From IMG/VR virus record IMGVR_UViG_3300032309_000777, positions 1 to 23,139 of that record: a stretch of 23,139 bases of DNA; one strand, given 5' to 3'. Under the pieces are notes generated by a model, which did no database searches, was not told the origin of the DNA, and was given only the letters and a program-made list of their open reading frames with translations. The translations under genes and the position numbers were made by a program. This document shows, piece after piece, positions 5,747 through 13,129 of this stretch; within the stretch, counting starts at the first letter, position 1, and the number at the start of each line of letters is the position of its first letter. The stretch is from a virus.

Positions 5747-6172
5747 TTACTTGTGAGGGCCGTTGCCGTTAGCGATCTCTGCCTTCGCCTTGCCGATACC
5801 GAACTTCGGATCGTCAGGGTTGAGGGCGCGCACGATGACCTGAAGGCAGGCGGCGATGGCACCGGCGAAGATCATATCTGCCTGGTCAGCGTCTAGGCGC
5901 GTGATCTGGGAGCCGCTCGCCAAGGCGATGGCGAGTCCAGTGCCGAGACCTGTGCGGAGCGCTTCGATGATCATCTCGTCAATGCCGGTATTGGCAATGA
6001 TCCAGCCGAGCGATGCCGCAGCCTTAGCGCGGAAGCCCTTCTTGCCGTTGCTTGCCTTCGCGGCTTCTACGAGCGCGCTGAAGGCTTCCTTGCCCTTGTC
6101 ATCCCAGTCAACGCGCTGGAGCGCGGCCTCAGCGTCGGCGATAACGGCGGCTGTCTTAGTGCTCTTTGCCAT
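5747..6172 (-). CDS. Nested holin-like protein from an internal start in the endolysin gene, 141 aa
   Basis: An in-frame ATG at 6172 follows AAGGAGGT at a spacing of four to five bases, a near-perfect Shine-Dalgarno match. The product would start MAKSTKTAAV, with a soluble helical N-terminus. Two hydrophobic segments follow, and a C-terminus (NPDDPKFGIGKAKAEIANG) recalls r1t-type holins. Internal starts that release C-terminal subunits are known in several endolysin genes, usually for cell-wall-binding domains. Here the released part would be membrane-active. Holin function is inferred from shape and location. Confidence 0.6.
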   Translation of the reverse strand: MAKSTKTAAVIADAEAALQRVDWDDKGKEAFSALVEAAKASNGKKGFRAKAAASLGWIIANTGIDEMIIEALRTGLGTGLAIALASGSQITRLDADQADMIFAGAIAACLQVIVRALNPDDPKFGIGKAKAEIANGNGPHK

Positions 6173-6925
6173 TGGAACCTCCTTAGGGTTGCTCTGTGGT
6201 GCCTGTACGACGATTGTAGGAGCAGGCGTAGGTGCGACTACTGGCGCTACCACAGGCGCTGCGACTGGCGCAGGCGTGGCGACCTTACCTGGGTGCGTGA
6301 CGATCAGCAGGCACTTGTAGTCCACCGCGACCTTCTTTGCCTTGACCTTGCTGTTGGCGATCTGGCGCAGCTGCTCTTCTGTGACCGGCACGCCGTACTT
6401 CTCAGCGGCTTGCTTATCGTCACGAGTCGGACACGCCCACTGCCAGCCGTGGTCTTCGCACCATCCTGCGGAGGTCATATGGCCATAGCCAGCCTTCAGG
6501 TGTGCTGGGTCTTTCTTGGTCCACCACTTCTTCCAGACATCGTGCCACTTGGAGATCCGCACATCTGGGTAGCCAACTGGCTGCTGCACCCAGACCATAA
6601 GAGCAGCGCCACCCTTGGCTGCTGCCATTGCGTCCTCCCACGACTTGGCATAGCGCGCCTTGCCGCCGAGTACAGCGATGGTCTGCGCGGCTTCTTTGAG
6701 CGAGCCGCCTGCGTCGTTCTTGCCCTGCACATCCTTGCGCCCTGTCGCCTTCTCGAATGCAGCGACTCCCTGAGCGGCGCTGTAGTCCACGGTGTAGCCA
6801 GAAGCCCACGAGACTGCGGCCGCCGCGGATGACCAGGTGCAGTCATCAAGGATCTGATTGGCTGCGCCCTTGACCTGCGCTTCAGCGTCGGCGTAGAGCT
6901 GCGACTTGACGCGGTACAGCGGCAT
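5747..6925 (-). CDS. Endolysin: C39-like cysteine peptidase with holin-like C-terminal domain
   Basis: Residues 1-215 look like a C39-type cysteine peptidase. DDCTWSSAAAAVSWASG gives the nucleophile Cys29 at a helix start, and a Trp-rich region with GYGHMTSAGWCEDHG supplies His149. Asp168/169 in the following TRDD are candidates for the third residue. In phages of Actinobacteria such domains occur in LysA endolysins and cut peptidoglycan peptide cross-links. A Pro/Ala/Val linker (about 216-251) follows. Residues 252-392 form a separate domain with two hydrophobic segments, around EALRTGLGTGLAIALASG and MIFAGAIAACLQVIVRAL, resembling small phage holins. The linker ends exactly at an internal start with a strong ribosome binding site. 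The ATG at 6925 shares one base with the preceding TAA. Confidence 0.7.
   Translation of the reverse strand: MPLYRVKSQLYADAEAQVKGAANQILDDCTWSSAAAAVSWASGYTVDYSAAQGVAAFEKATGRKDVQGKNDAGGSLKEAAQTIAVLGGKARYAKSWEDAMAAAKGGAALMVWVQQPVGYPDVRISKWHDVWKKWWTKKDPAHLKAGYGHMTSAGWCEDHGWQWACPTRDDKQAAEKYGVPVTEEQLRQIANSKVKAKKVAVDYKCLLIVTHPGKVATPAPVAAPVVAPVVAPTPAPTIVVQAPQSNPKEVPMAKSTKTAAVIADAEAALQRVDWDDKGKEAFSALVEAAKASNGKKGFRAKAAASLGWIIANTGIDEMIIEALRTGLGTGLAIALASGSQITRLDADQADMIFAGAIAACLQVIVRALNPDDPKFGIGKAKAEIANGNGPHK
6173..6186 (-). promoter_or_regulatory. Internal ribosome binding site within the endolysin gene
   Basis: TAAGGAGGT on the coding strand, just before the in-frame ATG at 6172, is among the best ribosome binding sites in the window although it lies inside an open frame. 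It encodes Pro-Lys-Glu-Val at the end of the linker. Confidence 0.65.
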
Positions 6926-7176
6926 TAGGCGTTCTCTTTCTTGATCAGCACGGCGATTGCTCGACCGGCTGCGTCAAAGTCCAGAGCGGCGCTGACAGGG
7001 AATCCCTCTGTGCAGCCCTCTGAGTAGTCGTTGCCATCTTCGCCCTGCTTCCAGAGCGTGCCACCGAATGCGCTGGTATCGGCGCTCAGCACGAGTGCCA
7101 CCCACTCACCTGGCGCGGTATTGATCCGCGTCCAACCCTGCTCGTGGATCTGCTCGATGTGATCTGCTGCGCTCAT
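6925..7176 (-). CDS. Hypothetical protein of the lysis cassette, 83 aa
   Basis: No family recognised. A helical N-terminus (SAADHIEQIHEQGW) is followed by a beta-type region with several Gly and Asp and two Trp. I chose the ATG at 7176, which shares one base with the preceding TAA (TAATG) and has GGAGGA four bases upstream. An ATG at 7191 would add five residues and bury the ribosome binding site in the coding region. It sits immediately before the endolysin, so an accessory lysis role is possible but unsupported. Confidence 0.6.
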   Translation of the reverse strand: MSAADHIEQIHEQGWTRINTAPGEWVALVLSADTSAFGGTLWKQGEDGNDYSEGCTEGFPVSAALDFDAAGRAIAVLIKKENA

Positions 7177-7349
7177 TATTCCTCCATCCACCTAAGTGGT
7201 CCAGTGACGAGCCAGATGATTGTCAGCCCACCGAATAGCGTCGCCATCGTGGACTGCGTGTCGCCCTCTGGCAGAACAACGACAGCAAAGAGCAAGCCTA
7301 GGATCGTCCAGGCTCCGCCTACTAGGTCAACGATAATCCGCTTGATCAC
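7176..7349 (-). CDS. Two-helix membrane protein, candidate holin or holin partner, 57 aa
   Basis: A GTG start at 7349 overlaps the TGA of the PA14 protein. Hydrophobic segments span about residues 5-26 (IIVDLVGGAWTILGLLFAVV) and 35-51 (MATLFGGLTIIWLVTGP), joined by an acidic loop. The hairpin topology and small size fit holins of the two-helix class, and it lies between two other lysis candidates. There is no diagnostic motif, so a holin, antiholin or unrelated membrane protein remain possible. Confidence 0.65.
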   Translation of the reverse strand: MIKRIIVDLVGGAWTILGLLFAVVVLPEGDTQSTMATLFGGLTIIWLVTGPLRWMEE

Positions 7350-8494
7350 TTGCTTGCCTTTCTGGCTGCACTTGCAGCTGCTGCGCTGGCTGCGGTCGAT
7401 GCTGCGGCGACGGCCGCACTGGCTACCTGACCGATGATGATGGCGATGGCGACCGGTGCAGCCTTCTGCTTCTCGACTGGAGAGAGATCCTTGCCGAGAT
7501 TGGCGATGGCCTCCACAGCCTGCGTGACGGTCTCCGCAACTGCGGCTGCCGCCTCTCCTACTGCTTCGCTCACTGCCGCAATAGTCTCACCGACTACTGC
7601 TGCTGCTTCTTCCGCAATGTTATCTGGTGACGGTGACGGCGACGGTGTTGGCTCCACGGTTGGCTCTACCGATGGTTCAGTAGTAGGTACAGGAGTGGGA
7701 GTAGGAGTAGGGGACTCTGTCGGACTAGGAACTGGCGAAGGCTTGGGCGTGGGCGACGGCTGGGGTGTGGGAGTCGGTGTCGGTTCTGGGGTTGGTTCAA
7801 CACTTGGCAACTCACTTTCTATAGGGCTTGGGGTAGGCTCCGGCGATGGAGTTTCTGATGGACTTGGTTCTGGCGTTGGCTCAACAGATGGCTCTGGGCT
7901 TTGCTCTGGTGACGGCTCTGCGCTTGGCTCTGGCGTTGGTAGGGCGCTGGTAGTCAGCCACTCGGTTGGCACGGTGCCATAGCCGAGAGTTGGTGCGCCG
8001 TACCAGAGACGCGCGCACGCGCCACCGCCCCACTCGAACATCCAGATGTCGAGTGCGTAGGACTGACCTGCAACGAGCTGCGAGTAGCCCTCATTCGGTC
8101 CTGACCAGTGACCGCCGCAGCCGTGGAAGTTCCAGTCATCAATCGTCAGCACGCCGTCTAGCGTCATCCGCCAGCCATCGTCGCTCCAGTTGAGGAACTC
8201 CCACTGGCCGCTCTCTGGCACGGTCAGCCAGCCTGTGAAGTTCACAAGGAAGAAGTCGCCTGGGCAGCCCTCTGCCGGTGCAGCGCCACCCCAGTCGTAG
8301 TCGATGTTTGGCACGACGGCGGAGTAGCAGACTGGCAGGTCTGGCGTGGTCTCCCACGGAATGAGTCCAAGCGGTGAGCCGTCGTAGACGGTCATCGTCA
8401 CGCCCTGCTGCGGCGTGTCCTCAGCGCGCACGATGGGCAGGAAGATGAGCGTGCTGAACACGATCCCCAGCAGTGGGAACGCGGCGCGCTTCAC
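7346..8494 (-). CDS. Secreted PA14-domain protein with Pro-rich linker and Ala-rich membrane-like tail
   Basis: The 382-residue protein opens with a signal peptide (residues 1-24: two basic residues, hydrophobic core, VRA before the predicted cut). Residues 33-170 form a PA14-like beta-sandwich; landmarks are FTGWLTVPESGQWEF, SDDGWRMTLDG, YALDIWMFEWGGG and ARLWYG. Four cysteines (56, 77, 126, 160) could make disulfides outside the cytoplasm. PA14 domains often bind carbohydrates. Residues 186-290 are a Pro/Ser/Thr/Glu linker of the wall-spanning type. Residues 295-382 are Ala-rich, with a hydrophobic stretch at about 346-377 that may anchor the protein. The GTG start overlaps the holin-like gene stop. 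It could be a surface decoration of the infected cell, a superinfection-exclusion factor, or a spanin-like envelope protein. Confidence 0.72.
   Translation of the reverse strand: MKRAAFPLLGIVFSTLIFLPIVRAEDTPQQGVTMTVYDGSPLGLIPWETTPDLPVCYSAVVPNIDYDWGGAAPAEGCPGDFFLVNFTGWLTVPESGQWEFLNWSDDGWRMTLDGVLTIDDWNFHGCGGHWSGPNEGYSQLVAGQSYALDIWMFEWGGGACARLWYGAPTLGYGTVPTEWLTTSALPTPEPSAEPSPEQSPEPSVEPTPEPSPSETPSPEPTPSPIESELPSVEPTPEPTPTPTPQPSPTPKPSPVPSPTESPTPTPTPVPTTEPSVEPTVEPTPSPSPSPDNIAEEAAAVVGETIAAVSEAVGEAAAAVAETVTQAVEAIANLGKDLSPVEKQKAAPVAIAIIIGQVASAAVAAASTAASAAAASAARKASK
7625..7939 (-). repeat. Degenerate Pro-Glu-Pro/Pro-Thr-Pro repeat region
   Basis: About 105 codons of the PA14 protein are short degenerate repeats of the types PTPEPS, PSPEPT and PTPTPT. 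The DNA is correspondingly repetitive and likely to recombine or slip. The opposite strand is open here only because of this codon bias. Confidence 0.75.
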
Positions 8495-8658
8495 TTACCG
8501 AGCAGCGATGCAAGTAGTGGCACAAGTACGCTGAACAACAGCGCACCGATAGCCACTAGTCCTCCTTTGAGTTTGTCCACATCCGAGCGCACCTGATCCA
8601 ACTTGGCGGAGTGAGAGTCCAGCCGCTCGATCAGTTGGTCAATCTGGCGTGGGGTCAT
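8491..8658 (-). CDS. XhlA/holin-like protein, 55 aa
   Basis: The ATG at 8658 overlaps the fibre stop as ATGA and the gene ends in GTGA overlap with the PA14 gene. Residues 1-32 form an amphipathic, coiled-coil-type helix (QIDQLIERLDSHSAKLDQV), followed by one membrane helix at about 33-53 and a terminal Lys. This is the layout of haemolysin XhlA-like and related phage holin-associated proteins. Placement directly after the tail fibre and before the endolysin supports a lysis role. No family-specific motif proves it. Confidence 0.68.
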   Translation of the reverse strand: MTPRQIDQLIERLDSHSAKLDQVRSDVDKLKGGLVAIGALLFSVLVPLLASLLGK

Positions 8659-10208
8659 CGTGCCTCCAGCGCGGCAAGTCGCTCTTCAAGATCGTTGATG
8701 CGATGCAGCAGTGCAGCAATGATCACGCGCTCATCGTATCCGTCCGGCAGTCCTTCGCCGTCATAGGTCACGGCGCATCCAAGCCCAGCGTCAACAATCT
8801 CTTCAGCAATGAGTCCGAGCGTTTGCTGCCCAGTTCCGCGCAGGATGCCATCGGCATCTTTCTCAAGCGGCTCAAAGTGAACTGCGCGCAGGTTCTTGGC
8901 TGCTGCTAGTACTGCATCATCTGCCTCAACGATGTTCGTTTTGACTCTGCGCGTTGATGAGTCGCGGCGCAAAGCGTAGATATTGCCGCTAGTATTCACC
9001 CAGCGTGCGCTGTTTGTTGTTGCGGTGGTGGTGTTTGGGATTGTGGCCAGTTCGCCATTGCCAGCAATTGGAACGGTGATGTCAGCGCCAGTCAGAGATA
9101 CATCGGCACCATTGACTCCAACAAGTGCAAAGCCGCTGCTTGATGGATAAAAAGTTGTTGCATCCACTGATCCGCTCACTTCAATAGAACTGCTAAACGT
9201 GGTCGCTGATCCGTTGTCATCAAGGAATCGCGTCGTTTGATTTCCGATAAATAGACGGTCAGCAATCAGGCTTGAGCGTGTGCTTGTATCGTTTCTGGTG
9301 AACTGAATTGAGGATGCATTTGGCGCGCTGATCGTGTGGCTAGTTGATAGGTTGATGTCTCCGCCGCTGACGGTTAGATCTCCGCTAAGCGTGACGTTGC
9401 CAGAGCCAGCGTTCGGACTGATCTGCAGCGTGCCATTTACCTGACGCACCAGCGTCGGCGCGTAGGTGCCTGGCGTCGTGTATTCGGCAAAGAGGTTAGT
9501 CTGATCGCCACGGATGAGTCGAACTTCTGGGATATCAATGGTTGAAGCAACAACTGCTCCAGCCGCAGCCGTTGCGACAGTGATGGTCACAAGGCAGAAG
9601 GCTGCGTCAGATGGTGCTGCATTAGCGGTCGTGTAAGTACCAGTCAGCCAGTTGCTTCCGGTGCCAAGGGTTGCGAAGGTCAAAACGCCAGAGTCAATCG
9701 CCGTGCCTGTCGTGGTGGTCTGATCGGCCTTGTAATACTGCGCCTGCATACGAATGGTTGAGTTCGCGGTGTTTGTCGCTCCGAAGGTATTGACCTCCGG
9801 CGCGTAGGCGAAGGCTCGGTTTCGCGTAGAGGCTACTGGGATGAAGCGCGTCAGTTTGGCGCTGAGGCTGTTGGCAGATGCGGCCGCAATGCTCCAGCGC
9901 AGGGTGTTAGATGAGCCTGACGATGCGTCATCAACAATCTTGCAGGTGATTGCGCCGCTACTGTTCGTATCCGTGAAGGTCCAGTACGGCAGTGGATTCT
10001 CGTCGGTGATGACCGCGTCGCCGTCATCCGGCGGAATGGCGAAGTCGCCGTTCGCCACGCCAGCCTGGATCTCTCGGAGTGCAGCAGGACCAAAGAGCAG
10101 CGAAGTCTCGCCGTCGCTTGATGTGCTGACGAGAGGTGCGCCCTTGTCTGCGTTGACTCCACCCTCAAACGCGCCAAAGCCTTCTAGGTTTGTTCCGTAC
10201 TTACCCAC
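8655..10208 (-). CDS. Tail fibre/spike with C-terminal S74 intramolecular chaperone
   Basis: The 517-residue protein ends (about 416-517) in a Peptidase_S74-type chaperone. RRDSSTRRVKTNI contains the expected Ser417/418 and Lys423; LGLIAEEI and the final coiled coil (LLHRINDLEERLAALEA) are typical. In this family the domain trimerises the fibre and then cleaves itself off just upstream of the Ser. Residues about 52-235 are a beta-rich, carbohydrate-binding-module-like region, and 245-410 are Ser/Thr/Gly-rich repeats expected in a beta-structured shaft. This is probably the receptor-binding protein. It starts at a GTG two bases after the tail-protein stop. Confidence 0.8.
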   Translation of the reverse strand: MGKYGTNLEGFGAFEGGVNADKGAPLVSTSSDGETSLLFGPAALREIQAGVANGDFAIPPDDGDAVITDENPLPYWTFTDTNSSGAITCKIVDDASSGSSNTLRWSIAAASANSLSAKLTRFIPVASTRNRAFAYAPEVNTFGATNTANSTIRMQAQYYKADQTTTTGTAIDSGVLTFATLGTGSNWLTGTYTTANAAPSDAAFCLVTITVATAAAGAVVASTIDIPEVRLIRGDQTNLFAEYTTPGTYAPTLVRQVNGTLQISPNAGSGNVTLSGDLTVSGGDINLSTSHTISAPNASSIQFTRNDTSTRSSLIADRLFIGNQTTRFLDDNGSATTFSSSIEVSGSVDATTFYPSSSGFALVGVNGADVSLTGADITVPIAGNGELATIPNTTTATTNSARWVNTSGNIYALRRDSSTRRVKTNIVEADDAVLAAAKNLRAVHFEPLEKDADGILRGTGQQTLGLIAEEIVDAGLGCAVTYDGEGLPDGYDERVIIAALLHRINDLEERLAALEAR

Positions 10209-10210
10209 GA

Positions 10211-11914
10211 TTACTCACCACCAATCAAGCCACGAAGGCCGCTGAGATACTGCCGACGGAAGTCCGCTTCGATCTCGTACTCAACTTGATATGAACCGCC
10301 ACCTTGCGCGAATCGCATCGTGACGGTAGGAATGTAGAGCACGATGTTTGCCAAGTCTAGCGAAGGTGCATTGATCTTCACATACTGCCCTGGAAGCCAC
10401 GCCTTGACGAGCGTATACGGCGTCGCCGCGGCGGCTGCGTAGCCCTGTGTATAGCCGTACTCCCAGTCTGGAGCAGAGGTCTGGCTTAGGTTGCCACCTG
10501 CAATAGTGAACGAGACGGTGCGTCGCGGCTGTGATCGAGTGGTCATCGTGCCGCGAGCGAGCAGGCTGATCGTCTTACCACGGTCAGACTTGTTGTTGAC
10601 CTTTGGTGCGCTGAAGACTTCGTGAGGAATAGGACCGTTGCGCGTTGCCTGCCCTGCACCTGTACGGCTTGTTCCGCTTCCCTGTGCCGATGCCGTACCC
10701 ACGGCCGCACCTGAGGTAATCGTGCCGCTCGTGCCGGTGGTGTAGGTAAAGGAGTTAGTGGTCACGCCTGTGATCGTGAAGGTGCCGTTGAGCGCGGTGT
10801 ATCCAGTTGGACCGCTGGTCAGTGCCACCGTGACGCTACGCCCAGAGGCGAAGCCGTGGGCAGGCGAAGTCGTGATCGTTGCTGTCGTGCCTGATCGAGC
10901 AGCGAGCGAGACGGTCGCCTTGAAGTAGGTGCCGTTGTAAGTGCGGAAGTATGGGTCGTTAGTCGGTGCGTTGCTGAATACGGTGTTGCTGTCGTAGCGC
11001 GCATACGCCGAGTCAGCCATTACAAAGATCCCCTTGACGATATTGGCGTGGTCAAGGTTGACGCTCAGGTCACGAGCGAAGAGACGCGTCGGTGTCGTTG
11101 TGCTACCAGTCTGGATGCTGGCAGGGTCGGTCACGATCTCAGCAGGAGCCGTGGCGTATGTCGACGAGACGGTCTTTGGACCGTAGTTTAGGCGGCCGTC
11201 GTTATCAATCCAGATGCGGTACTGCACCTCAGCGATACCTCCAGCCGCTTCCGCTACCTGATCGAGAGCGCTCTGGAGCGTGGTCGCCCTAAAGATCTGC
11301 TTGCCAATGTTCTGAGCTGTACCGGTATAGATGGCTCGCGTGGTGCCGCTGATCACGGCGGTGTTGAGCAGCTGCAAGGTGGAGGCGTCAGTCTGCTGCG
11401 CTGCAACTCGTGCTAGCAGCCCATCAATGATGGCGCGGTCGGTCGTTGCGGTGCTGTCCTCTGGCTCACCCTTGCCTAGCGTGAACGAGTCTACGAATGA
11501 GGTAGCCCTGATCCCTGTCTTACCGTTGCGGATGATGGTCTTACTTAGCCAGCCAGTCGCTCCAGTGACCTGCACCATTGCGCGTGTGCCGATGCCGTTC
11601 TCTAGCAGCTGACCTCGGACGTTGCTGATGTAGCCAAGGAAGAGTGGCGTGGTTGCGCTGTACCGGCTATCAAAGAACTGGACACGCGCATTGTCGTAGA
11701 CATTGCCTGAGCGCCACCACGGCGATGTGCCGCTTGGCGTCTTTGGCTCGATGACGGTGAAGCTCATATCTCCAGGGGAACCGTCTGCTGAGAGTTTCAG
11801 GCTGAGTGAGCCGAGTTCGACATACGGCGTGGTCGTGGCCGTAGGCGCAGGAAGGTCGAGCAGGTTAGCGCCGCTGTCTACTCCAGCAATGATAAGGCTG
11901 AATGGGTTTGCCAT
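10211..11914 (-). CDS. Minor tail protein, hub/baseplate type, with an inserted module
   Basis: Directly after the tape measure, this 567-residue protein occupies the position of distal tail or hub proteins of siphoviruses. It begins with a beta-rich domain (residues 1-120, including FLGYISNVRG, a hub-like element). A helical segment with ATTLQSALDQVAEAAGG and WIDNDGRLNYG then resembles hub proteins that read bound peptide or sugar. Residues 337-409 look like an inserted beta module. The C-terminal part (480-567) returns to strands such as YQVEYEIEADFRRQYLSG. The ATG follows the tape-measure stop without a gap. Exact role (distal tail, tail-associated lysin or hub) is unresolved. Confidence 0.65.
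   Translation of the reverse strand: MANPFSLIIAGVDSGANLLDLPAPTATTTPYVELGSLSLKLSADGSPGDMSFTVIEPKTPSGTSPWWRSGNVYDNARVQFFDSRYSATTPLFLGYISNVRGQLLENGIGTRAMVQVTGATGWLSKTIIRNGKTGIRATSFVDSFTLGKGEPEDSTATTDRAIIDGLLARVAAQQTDASTLQLLNTAVISGTTRAIYTGTAQNIGKQIFRATTLQSALDQVAEAAGGIAEVQYRIWIDNDGRLNYGPKTVSSTYATAPAEIVTDPASIQTGSTTTPTRLFARDLSVNLDHANIVKGIFVMADSAYARYDSNTVFSNAPTNDPYFRTYNGTYFKATVSLAARSGTTATITTSPAHGFASGRSVTVALTSGPTGYTALNGTFTITGVTTNSFTYTTGTSGTITSGAAVGTASAQGSGTSRTGAGQATRNGPIPHEVFSAPKVNNKSDRGKTISLLARGTMTTRSQPRRTVSFTIAGGNLSQTSAPDWEYGYTQGYAAAAATPYTLVKAWLPGQYVKINAPSLDLANIVLYIPTVTMRFAQGGGSYQVEYEIEADFRRQYLSGLRGLIGGE
10688..10906 (-). other. Inserted Ser/Thr/Gly-rich beta module in the tail protein
   Basis: Residues 337-409 match a motif common in phage virion proteins: TATITTSPAHGFASG, then a VTV strand, Y-x-ALNGTFTITGV and a SFTYTTG strand. 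They interrupt the flanking tail-domain sequence. I read it as an add-on immunoglobulin-like or small beta-barrel domain displayed on the tail; this is inference from the pattern. Confidence 0.55.
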
Positions 11915-13126
11915 TTACTGCCGTGTTGGCTCGGTGCCGATGCGACGAATTGAGTTCGCAACAACGGTATCAACCTTGTCAGTGCCGATGTTGACGGTAG
12001 TGACAACTGTTGTGCCTGTATCACCATAAGGATTAGGAACACGCAGATCAGGAGCGTACTTGACGTCCATCGGATTAATAATCGCACCCTCACCTGGAAT
12101 CGGCTGACCAGTCAACCTCTTAAAGAGAATGATTCCTTCATTCATAAGTTTTAGAGCAAGTGTGAACTCGTCTACTTTTTTATTGATCTCACTAAAACCA
12201 CTAAGCATATTTTCTGTACTACCAAGGTTCTCAAAAAACCCAGAGAAGTCAACGCCGAGTAATTCTATTGTCCTCCCTAATTCGTCAAAGGCAGGTTTGA
12301 TATGAGTATCAATCTCTATTGCTACAGCCTTTCCAAAGTTCTCAAAGTACCCAATTGCTCCAGGTAAAACAGTTGTACTAAATACATCAAGAGCAGTACT
12401 TACGGCAGGCAGGAGTAGGTATCCAAACTTTTCAAGTTGTTCATTAACGCTTACTTGTGCCGATAGGAATTTTCCTCCAGTGGTATTAGCAACTCCGTCA
12501 GCGATTCCACCATATTTAGCAGAAGCAGCTGAAAGGATATCCTGAATCGTTGCTGCCTCTTTAGTAAGTTTGGTTGTCTTAACCCTAATTTTGTTTCCAA
12601 GCTCATCGGTCTTATATTTATAAATTGTCTTCTTTACTGTTTTAGTTGTCTCAATACCAAGTGCCTTCAGACCCTTAGTTTGTCCCTGCGCGGCCTTACC
12701 AAGAATTTCCATTACCGAAGATAGATCACTGCCAGTAGCCGCAGCGATCTGTGCGGCAACGGCGTTAGCCTTCAGGATGGTTGCCTGGTCTTTAAAGAAC
12801 CTCGAACCTACTTCAATACCAGCGCGCACCTGGTCATCGGTAATGCCGTATGCCGCCATAGCAAGTGTCTGCTCATTAATCTTGGCGGCCAGATCATCGG
12901 TTAGGAATCCACGTACCTTGAGCGCGGCATTCAGTTTGGCATTCGACATCTCGTCTTCTGCTGCTGCCTTGACGGCATCGACGGCCAACCTGGCGAATCC
13001 TGCTGCTGCTACTCCAACTGCAGCAAAGCCAACCTGCAAAGCCTTCAGGCTCTTGTTGACCTTGTTGATATTGCCGGAGGCGGCATCTCGTGCGCTGATC
13101 GTTGCGTTTACTGCGACATTAGCCAT
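11915..13126 (-). CDS. Tape measure protein (short)
   Basis: The 403-residue protein is helical and Ala-rich at its start (SARDAASGNINKVNKSLKAL, then a hydrophobic AAVGVAAAGFARLAVDAVKA). It has long helices (QTLAMAAYGITDDQVRAG; AVAAQIAAATGSDLSSVMEI), a hydrophobic middle (FGYLLLPAVSTALDVFSTTV) and a beta-type C-terminus. This pattern and its place between the tail chaperones and the hub identify the tape measure, which sets tail length and helps DNA entry. By the usual 0.15 nm per residue it predicts a tail of about 60 nm, short for a siphovirus. The central part is much more AT-rich than its flanks. Confidence 0.78.
   Translation of the reverse strand: MANVAVNATISARDAASGNINKVNKSLKALQVGFAAVGVAAAGFARLAVDAVKAAAEDEMSNAKLNAALKVRGFLTDDLAAKINEQTLAMAAYGITDDQVRAGIEVGSRFFKDQATILKANAVAAQIAAATGSDLSSVMEILGKAAQGQTKGLKALGIETTKTVKKTIYKYKTDELGNKIRVKTTKLTKEAATIQDILSAASAKYGGIADGVANTTGGKFLSAQVSVNEQLEKFGYLLLPAVSTALDVFSTTVLPGAIGYFENFGKAVAIEIDTHIKPAFDELGRTIELLGVDFSGFFENLGSTENMLSGFSEINKKVDEFTLALKLMNEGIILFKRLTGQPIPGEGAIINPMDVKYAPDLRVPNPYGDTGTTVVTTVNIGTDKVDTVVANSIRRIGTEPTRQ
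12120..12720. other. AT-rich patch inside the tape measure gene
   Basis: Hand counts give 20 G+C of 60 bases at 12181-12240 and 18 of 60 at 12601-12660, against 37 of 60 at 12961-13020 in the same gene. The patch covers roughly residues 135-335 and uses TTA, ATA and AAA codons that are scarce around it. The frame stays open, so it looks like an acquired or exchanged gene segment. Confidence 0.7.
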
Positions 13127-13129
13127 TAT

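Noticed and set aside
7625-7939. Possible CRISPR-like or tandem DNA repeat array
   Set aside because: Repeat units are short, degenerate and in frame with Pro-rich coding sequence; there are no equal spacers.
7434-7982. Plus-strand open frame rich in Gly, Val and Ser
   Set aside because: It is the antisense of the Pro-rich linker of the PA14 protein; codon bias there keeps the opposite strand open, and it has no ribosome site or recognisable domain.
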